Assembly (NCBI GenBank): GCA_947303185.1
Contig: CAMYXF010000009.1
Span: 1-64,000, forward strand
Direction: 5' to 3'
From: an uncultured Clostridia bacterium
GTDB taxonomy: Bacteria > Bacillota > Clostridia > Saccharofermentanales > Saccharofermentanaceae
Length of the DNA: 64,000 nt
Each line of letters starts with the position of its first letter. The first letter of the stretch is position 1. A program made the translations under genes and the position numbers. The notes under the pieces were generated by a model, which was not told the origin of the DNA, ran no database searches, and saw only the letters and a program-made list of their open reading frames with translations. This document shows, piece by piece, positions 59,292-64,000 of the stretch.

Positions 59292-60083
59292 ATGGATACA
59301 TTTATAAATGAAAAAGACTTAGAACTCTTAAATAAAGACAGGTACACCTTCTCTGTAATGAAGAGAATAATCAATGATAAGTGTGCTCTGCTTTTGTCAG
59401 ATCACGAGAATCTCATCATGTGCTTTACCGGCCAGCCGTATCCTGTGTGGATATGGACACCTGACGGCGCATCAGAAGATGAGTATGAGCGCGCTTACAT
59501 GGTTGCCAGGGAAAATAATGTGATGGACGGTGATCACCGATTTAACATCAAGTATGAACTTGCTGAGTATTTCATAAAGAGAGCTAAGAAAGACGGAATA
59601 GACCTCAAGATTTCCACTAATCTGTTTGCGTACGATTGTCCGTCACCGATTGAGCCTTCTATCGAAGTAGACGGCAAGCTTCATCAGTGTACAGAGAATG
59701 ATGTCGATGTTCTCGTCGACTTTTTCGATATGTTCCATAATGCAGTCGGCATAGATAAGGAAAGCAGGGAGCAGTACAGGATCTACGCTGAAGACGGCAT
59801 TAAGACCGGCTCTGTATATTTCTGGGAAACATCTGACGGTGAGTTTGTTGCAAGCTGCAACTGGCATCCTGCTAACGAAATGGGTTCTGTCGGATTGGTA
59901 TATACGCGCGAAGAACATAGAAGAAAACACTATGCTGAGCACCTTGTTTATCAGGTGACAAAGATCGTTCAGAATGCAGGTTATATGCCCATGCTTTATA
60001 CCGATGCTGATTATGTTGCATCTAATGCGTGCTATGAAAAGATCGGTTATATATTAAGAGGAAAACTCTGCACGATAAGCTAA
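59292..60083 (+). CDS. GNAT N-acetyltransferase 6, with N-terminal domain
   Basis: This 263-residue protein has an N-terminal alpha/beta half to about 135 (MDTFINEKDLELLNKDRYTFSVMKRIINDKCALLLSDHENLIMCF). A GNAT half follows with VGLVYTREEHRRKHYAEHLVYQVTKIV near 205 and DADYVASNACYEKIGYILRGK near the end. It is longer than the other GNATs, as in two-domain members with one degenerate half. TTGGAG precedes the ATG at 59292. The substrate is unknown. Downstream lies the phased operator of the ABC exporter. Confidence 0.8.
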   Translation: MDTFINEKDLELLNKDRYTFSVMKRIINDKCALLLSDHENLIMCFTGQPYPVWIWTPDGASEDEYERAYMVARENNVMDGDHRFNIKYELAEYFIKRAKKDGIDLKISTNLFAYDCPSPIEPSIEVDGKLHQCTENDVDVLVDFFDMFHNAVGIDKESREQYRIYAEDGIKTGSVYFWETSDGEFVASCNWHPANEMGSVGLVYTREEHRRKHYAEHLVYQVTKIVQNAGYMPMLYTDADYVASNACYEKIGYILRGKLCTIS

Positions 60084-60110
60084 ATCGCTAATCACGATTT
60101 TAATGTTAAG

Positions 60111-60153
60111 TTAAGGTTCGAATATCTTCCCGTTAAGGATAGAGGTTTAACAT
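60111..60153 (+). promoter_or_regulatory. Phased TTAAGGTT/TTAAGGAT operator and -10 of the second ABC operon
   Basis: TTAAGGTT (60111-60118) and TTAAGGAT (60133-60140) are 22 bp apart. Seven bases after the second comes TAACAT (60148-60153), a -10-like hexamer, with no good -35. Spacing, orientation and the TTAAGGTTCG context match the site at 16078-16120 ahead of the M13 peptidase/ABC operon. Confidence 0.7.
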
Positions 60154-60186
60154 AAGCCCATATCAAATGTGGAGGATATAAAGGAC

Positions 60187-61095
60187 ATGAGTGATGCAAT
60201 TCTAAGGATTAACAATCTCTCTAAAACTTATGGCGCAAAGAAAGCATTAGACGGCGTTTCTTTCGAAGTTGAGAGAGGTAAGATCTATGGCTTTATCGGC
60301 GAAAACGGAGCAGGTAAGACTACTGCCATCAGGGCAATTACAGGTTTAAGCCCGATCGAAAACGGCACGATCGAACTCTTCGGAAAGTCAGACAGTAAGG
60401 GTCTTGCTGAAGCAAGAAGAAAGATGGGTTGTCTTGTAGAAAGCCCGATTCTCGACATGCGCAAAACCGCAAAAGAGAATCTCATGCTTCAGGAACTTTT
60501 ATATGGGAATAAGGATAGTGCAAAGGTAGACAAGATCCTTGCACGCGTTGGCCTTGAAGACGTTAAGAATAAGAAGGTCGGAAACTTCTCGCTCGGTATG
60601 AAGCAGAGGCTGGGAATCGCGTTGGCACTGATCAACGATCCTGAAATTCTGATCCTTGATGAGCCTGTTAACGGACTTGATCCTATGGGTATGGTTGATG
60701 TCAGAGAATTGCTCGTATCACTTTGCAAAGAAGACGGAATCACGATTGTCGTATCTTCTCATATTCTCGCTGAACTTTACCAGCTCGCGACGGATTACAT
60801 AATCATATCTCACGGACATATTATTTCTACTCTTTCAAAAGAAGAATTGGATAATCTCTGCGCGACACACATTGTTATGGAAACAGAGCATAACGATGAG
60901 GCAATGAGGATCCTTACCAGTAACGGCATCAGCACGCTGAACAGTAATGAAGGTGCTATCAGCATTTACGATAAGGTCGAAACAAAAGACGTTGCCCAGC
61001 TCATGTACGATCACAAGATCCTTATTACACAGCTGACAAAACATGAGCGAACACTTGAAGAATACTACATCGAACTTTTGGGGAGGGAAGCATAA
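60187..61095 (+). CDS. ABC transporter ATP-binding protein (BcrA/ABC-2 type)
   Basis: This 302-residue protein has Walker A GENGAGKTT near residue 40, signature FSLGMKQRL near 135, Walker B ILILDEPVNGLDPMG near 155, and switch His in VVSSHILAEL. A C-terminal extension of about 90 residues follows, as in bacitracin or lantibiotic-type exporters. It is preceded by the phased operator site and overlaps the permease gene by one base. The start at 60187 is chosen over a GTG at 60169 because AAGGAC lies close and the GTG would add only a polar stub. Substrate is probably a peptide or drug. Confidence 0.88.
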   Translation: MSDAILRINNLSKTYGAKKALDGVSFEVERGKIYGFIGENGAGKTTAIRAITGLSPIENGTIELFGKSDSKGLAEARRKMGCLVESPILDMRKTAKENLMLQELLYGNKDSAKVDKILARVGLEDVKNKKVGNFSLGMKQRLGIALALINDPEILILDEPVNGLDPMGMVDVRELLVSLCKEDGITIVVSSHILAELYQLATDYIIISHGHIISTLSKEELDNLCATHIVMETEHNDEAMRILTSNGISTLNSNEGAISIYDKVETKDVAQLMYDHKILITQLTKHERTLEEYYIELLGREA

Positions 61096-61832
61096 TGGGA
61101 AGCTTATTTAAATGGGAGATGAAGCAGACTTTTTCTTCCAAAGCATTTTGGATTTTGGGAGCATCAATTATCTCCCTTCCGGTTGCGTTACTTGTTCTGA
61201 CACTTATATTCTCTGAAGGTATGACAGGATATAATGCGTTTCTCGAAGGCCTGAATAACTATAACGCTTTCGTTATCTTCCTTATCGGCGTGTTCGCAGG
61301 AATTCATGTAACCGGTGCGTTTGAAGGCCGCAAGATCCAGTCGGCAGTTATGGCAGGAAACAGCAGATTCAATATTCTTATGGCAAAGTTCCTGTCTTAC
61401 ATTACAGCAGTCGGCATCTACAGCGTTGTTGCAATTGTAATCTCTTCAGTAATTTCTTTCACAATGCAGGGAATCAACGGTTTTGATGACAGCTTTGCAA
61501 GAGCAATAATCGTAAGATCACTTGTTTATATCGTTGTTGAGATTGCTTATTCTGCAACATGCTTCCTCTCATCCATGTTGGTAAGACATTTGGGTGGTGC
61601 CATCGGTCTTAATATGGGATTGATGCTTATATCAAATATAGCAGTCCAGCTGCTCTTCAACTTTGATTGGATGATCAAGTATCTGAATTACATTCCCGCA
61701 GCGCAGACTATGGTCTTATTGGGTGATATCAGCAACGAAAACATTGCACGAGCACTCGTTTCTTCCGTAGTTGCATGCGCGCTTGTTGTAGCTTTGTCTT
61801 ATCTCAAGTTCAGACGCGAAGAACTTAAGTGA
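61095..61832 (+). CDS. ABC-2 type permease
   Basis: This 245-residue protein has six membrane segments: LGASIISLPVALLVLTLIF; YNAFVIFLIGVFAGIHVTGAF; YITAVGIYSVVAIVISSVISF; LVYIVVEIAYSATCFLSSML; LNMGLMLISNIAVQLLF; ALVSSVVACALVVALSYL. This is the size and layout of the permease of BcrAB-type exporters. It is translationally coupled to the ATPase and convergent with the GNAT gene at 61849. Confidence 0.85.
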   Translation: MGSLFKWEMKQTFSSKAFWILGASIISLPVALLVLTLIFSEGMTGYNAFLEGLNNYNAFVIFLIGVFAGIHVTGAFEGRKIQSAVMAGNSRFNILMAKFLSYITAVGIYSVVAIVISSVISFTMQGINGFDDSFARAIIVRSLVYIVVEIAYSATCFLSSMLVRHLGGAIGLNMGLMLISNIAVQLLFNFDWMIKYLNYIPAAQTMVLLGDISNENIARALVSSVVACALVVALSYLKFRREELK

Positions 61833-61848
61833 TTATTCAAAGAATTAA

Positions 61849-62376
61849 TTATATTGCAGCATGGTTTCCGATGAGTTTTTCCATCCAGACCATGCTGTAC
61901 CATTTGTTAAACTTTCTTCCGCAGTTGCGAAAAGTTCCTACGGTTTTATAGCCTAAATGATTGTGAAAATTCATGCTGTTGTTTGTAAGATATTCGTCTT
62001 CTTCTGAAGGAACTCCGATACATGCATAAAGGTTAATGATTCCAATTTGTTTAAGACGGTTTTCAAGTTCTTCGTAAATCTTTCTCCCAAGACCTTCTCT
62101 TAGTGAATTGTGATCAAGATAGATAGTTGTCTCGGCCGAGTATGAGTAGGCGTCTCTGCCTACGAAAAGATGTGCATACGCGTATCCTTCAATACGGCCG
62201 TCCTTTTCGATGACAAGGTAAGGATAATGTTTTTGGATTTCGGTTATCCGGTTTTCAAACTCAGTAAGGGAAGGTGTCTTAAGTTCGAAAGATATGGCAG
62301 TGTTTTCCACATAGTATGAATAGATATCGAGAAGCTCTTTTGCATCTTCTTTTCTGGCATCGCGTATGTTTAACAT
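61849..62376 (-). CDS. GNAT N-acetyltransferase 7 (phosphinothricin acetyltransferase-like)
   Basis: This 175-residue protein, LNIRDARKEDAKELLDIYSYYVENTAISFELKTPS, has YLDHNSLREGLGRKIYEELENRL and NNSMNFHNHLGYKTVGTFRNCGRKFNKWYSMVWMEK. This is the layout of the Pat/Bar/YwnH-type acetyltransferases acting on small amino compounds or amino-acid analogues. The start at 62376 has GAGGTG at SD distance. Resistance function is a family association only. It is convergent with the ABC permease gene. Confidence 0.82.
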   Translation of the reverse strand: MLNIRDARKEDAKELLDIYSYYVENTAISFELKTPSLTEFENRITEIQKHYPYLVIEKDGRIEGYAYAHLFVGRDAYSYSAETTIYLDHNSLREGLGRKIYEELENRLKQIGIINLYACIGVPSEEDEYLTNNSMNFHNHLGYKTVGTFRNCGRKFNKWYSMVWMEKLIGNHAAI

Positions 62377-62394
62377 TAATACACCTCTTTTCAT

Positions 62395-62434
62395 TAACTA
62401 AACAAGAGGGGTGTCCCAGATGAGACAGCCCCTC
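62395..62434 (-). terminator. Terminator of the MORN-like gene
   Basis: GAGGGGTGTC (62406-62415) pairs with GACAgCCCCTC (62424-62434, bulged g). On the minus strand TTGTTTAGTT follows. It separates the minus-strand MORN-like gene from the GNAT gene. Confidence 0.65.
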
Positions 62435-62459
62435 CTGCGAAAGAAGAAACACACGGAAG

Positions 62460-63215
62460 CTAGCTGAATGTAACCTCGGTATGTTTTGTATCAAACCAAA
62501 CGTTCAAGTCGTTTGCGCCCCTTAAACCGACGGTTCCTTTGCCAAGATATATGATTAGCGGAGAACGGTAATCACCTGCTTTGTAGATCTTGCCGTCTGC
62601 TTCAACGTATGTCTGAAGAGTTGCAAAACTTATCAGATTGCCTTCTTCATCAAATCTTGCTGAAGCATCTTCGGAATGAAGCATATGCTTTCTGACCATG
62701 AACGGTTTGGCATCGCCGTATTCGGTTTTAAATATCGTTCCAAATGAAGGCTCGATACTTCTGATCTTTTTGTCTTCGTAAACCTCTATCCCGAGCTTGG
62801 TGTTAACAGGGCCTTTAGATGTGTTAACGGTGATAGAATCTTCCGGCCATAACGTAATGCTTCTTATTTTTCCTGACGGATAGAAATAGATGCACTGCGG
62901 ACGTATCTTAAGTTCTTGCTCACCTATAGTAAAGACATATTCGGGAGCATTAACGATCTCGTCTTCGACACCCCAGTAACTGCTTAACTGACCGTAAAGA
63001 GGGAAGAGCCTTTTAATGTTTCCGTCTTCGTAAAAAGTCATCAGTTCTGCCTGAAACCTGCCTTCGGGAAGTGTCACTTCTTCAGTGTCCTGAAGATAGA
63101 TGCTTCTGACGTTGCCGTTCTGGTGGTATTCCACCGGGCAGCGGTACTTCTTTCGAAGGTCGGAAGCATCACTGCACGCGGTGAAGTAACCGTATTTTGT
63201 CTTTACCTTATCCAT
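62460..63215 (-). CDS. MORN-like repeat protein
   Basis: This 251-residue protein has short repeats of the type YxxGxI/VRSIxL. Examples are YHQNGNVRSIYL, FYEDGNIKRLFPL, FYPSGKIRSITLWP, VYEDKKIRSIEPS and FDEEGNLISF. This is the MORN/YwqK-like pattern in which strands pair around small loops. No signal peptide was seen. In other bacteria the YwqK group is linked to antitoxin or membrane-associated roles, but neither applies clearly here. It is 9 bp downstream of the MetQ-like gene on the same strand. Confidence 0.65.
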   Translation of the reverse strand: MDKVKTKYGYFTACSDASDLRKKYRCPVEYHQNGNVRSIYLQDTEEVTLPEGRFQAELMTFYEDGNIKRLFPLYGQLSSYWGVEDEIVNAPEYVFTIGEQELKIRPQCIYFYPSGKIRSITLWPEDSITVNTSKGPVNTKLGIEVYEDKKIRSIEPSFGTIFKTEYGDAKPFMVRKHMLHSEDASARFDEEGNLISFATLQTYVEADGKIYKAGDYRSPLIIYLGKGTVGLRGANDLNVWFDTKHTEVTFS

Positions 63216-63224
63216 TGCTCCTTA

Positions 63225-64000
63225 TCAGCCGAGATCTACAACAGGGATTACTGCACCGTTGTAGTTATCCTGGATCCACTGCTGTGTTTCTTCTGAGAGA
63301 AGAGCATCAACGAGTGCCTTTACTGCAGGGTTGTCCAGATCTTCTGTTCTTACTGCGATGATGTTTGCGTAAGGGCTGTCTTCACCTTCGCTGAAGAGCT
63401 TGTTTGATGTGATGCCTGCTTCGAGTGCTTTGTTTGTGTTTGTGATGAAGAAATCATAGTCATCCTTTGTAGGAATGATCTGTGCTGAATCGATCTCTAC
63501 GATCTCGATGGGCTTAACATAAGAAACGATATCATCTACTGAAGCGGAGAGAGAATCTCTTGCTGCATCATCGAGCTTGATGAATCCGTTGAGCTCAAGG
63601 ATCCTGAGTGCCCTGTATTCGTTTGTGCCGTCATTGGGGATTGCGACTATAGCGTTGTCGGGTACTTCGTCAACAGAAGCATACTTATCGGAATATGCTG
63701 TGATGGGTTCGATGTGGATACCGCCTGCGCTTGCAAGATCATAGCCGTTTGCTTCTACTTCGCTCTCGAGATAAGGAAGATGCTGGAAGTAGTTGAAATC
63801 GATCTCGCCGGAATTAAGTCTCTCGTTTGTTGTTGAATCTGCAGCTGTGGAAACGAGCTCGATGTAGATGCCCTGTTCTTCAAGCTGGGGTCTTACGTGT
63901 TCGATGATCTCAGAGTGGGGAACGAGGTCAACGATACCTTTCAAAACGATCTTTTCTGTTGAATCTTCGCCGGATGTTTCTGCTTCAGACTGCTGCTCCT
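63225..64000 (-). CDS. metQ: MetQ/NlpA-type substrate-binding lipoprotein (C-terminal part, runs off window)
   Basis: The visible 258 residues include the acidic stub EEQQSEAETSGEDSTEKI, then VDLVPHSEIIEHVRPQLEEQGIYIELVSTAADSTTNERLNSGEIDFNYFQHLPYLESEV. The reading frame is open to the window edge. The ordering and motifs are those of the MetQ/NlpA family, which feeds D- or L-methionine to MetNI permeases. The signal peptide and lipobox lie beyond the edge. It is cotranscribed with the MORN-like gene. MetN and MetI are not seen here and may lie on the far side. Confidence 0.85.
   Translation of the reverse strand, partial: EQQSEAETSGEDSTEKIVLKGIVDLVPHSEIIEHVRPQLEEQGIYIELVSTAADSTTNERLNSGEIDFNYFQHLPYLESEVEANGYDLASAGGIHIEPITAYSDKYASVDEVPDNAIVAIPNDGTNEYRALRILELNGFIKLDDAARDSLSASVDDIVSYVKPIEIVEIDSAQIIPTKDDYDFFITNTNKALEAGITSNKLFSEGEDSPYANIIAVRTEDLDNPAVKALVDALLSEETQQWIQDNYNGAVIPVVDLG

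Noticed and set aside
1..64000. tRNA, rRNA, IS elements, prophage
   Set aside because: No cloverleaf, rRNA core word, transposase or phage structural gene was recognised on either strand.

Overview
The window looks like chromosome of an anaerobic Firmicute of the Clostridia. The evidence is the full set of [FeFe]-hydrogenase maturases (HydE, HydG, HydF), a MurT/GatD-type pair, many Gram-positive lipoproteins with short lipoboxes, SD-led genes with short spacings, and no outer-membrane functions. No rRNA, tRNA, IS element, prophage or CRISPR array was seen. The rank below class cannot be fixed from this sequence.

Layout. 1-8.4 kb: partial pheA (minus) behind a Phe-rich leader-peptide attenuator, a divergent murT/gatD-like pair, a zinc-ribbon membrane protein with a TPM protein, a glycosyltransferase, an HD protein, a NUDIX hydrolase and a DUF4026-like gene. 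8.4-9.7 kb: an MFS exporter behind a small-ORF attenuator. 9.7-16 kb: small metabolic and signalling genes (second zinc-ribbon paralogue, cyclase, GGDEF protein, two GNATs). 16-21.3 kb: an operon of an M13 peptidase lipoprotein, an FtsX-type permease and an ABC ATPase. 21.4-29.3 kb: lipoproteins, an alpha/beta hydrolase with a TetR regulator, GNATs, and a minus-strand cluster of small membrane proteins and lipoproteins. 29.6-35.2 kb: a ferredoxin-like aldo/keto reductase, then the hydrogenase-maturation block. 35.5-49.7 kb: a YwaF-like protein, a Cache hybrid histidine kinase, the third zinc-ribbon paralogue, an XRE regulator, a PEP/pyruvate-binding ATP-grasp protein and a 7TM/GGDEF/EAL pair. 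49.9-53.6 kb: a riboswitch-like leader followed by an ABC exporter. 53.7-64 kb: a miniature prepilin, hypothetical genes, GNATs, a second ABC exporter and a partial MetQ/NlpA binding protein.

Most of the novelty is in the non-coding DNA. Two leader-peptide attenuators (pheA and the MFS gene) have mutually exclusive stems that can be written out base by base. A Mn2+ (yybP-ykoY)-like ON-type riboswitch precedes an ABC exporter. A four-hairpin leader precedes the hydrogenase maturation genes. One operator geometry (TTAAGGTT, 22 bp, TTAAGGnT, 7 bp, TAAnAT) occurs upstream of two separate exporter operons, which implies a shared response-regulator-type activator. At least eight intergenic sites hold tandem near-identical hairpins with a 51-75 bp period. 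The stem word is private to a site, or shared by only a few sites, while the architecture is constant.

Among proteins, the strongest anomaly is the GatD-like protein, which has lost both glutaminase catalytic residues. Others are a lipoprotein with two cystatin-like repeats, a PEP-synthase-like protein with a P-loop-less KaiC-like N-terminus, and seven GNAT acetyltransferases within one 64 kb stretch.
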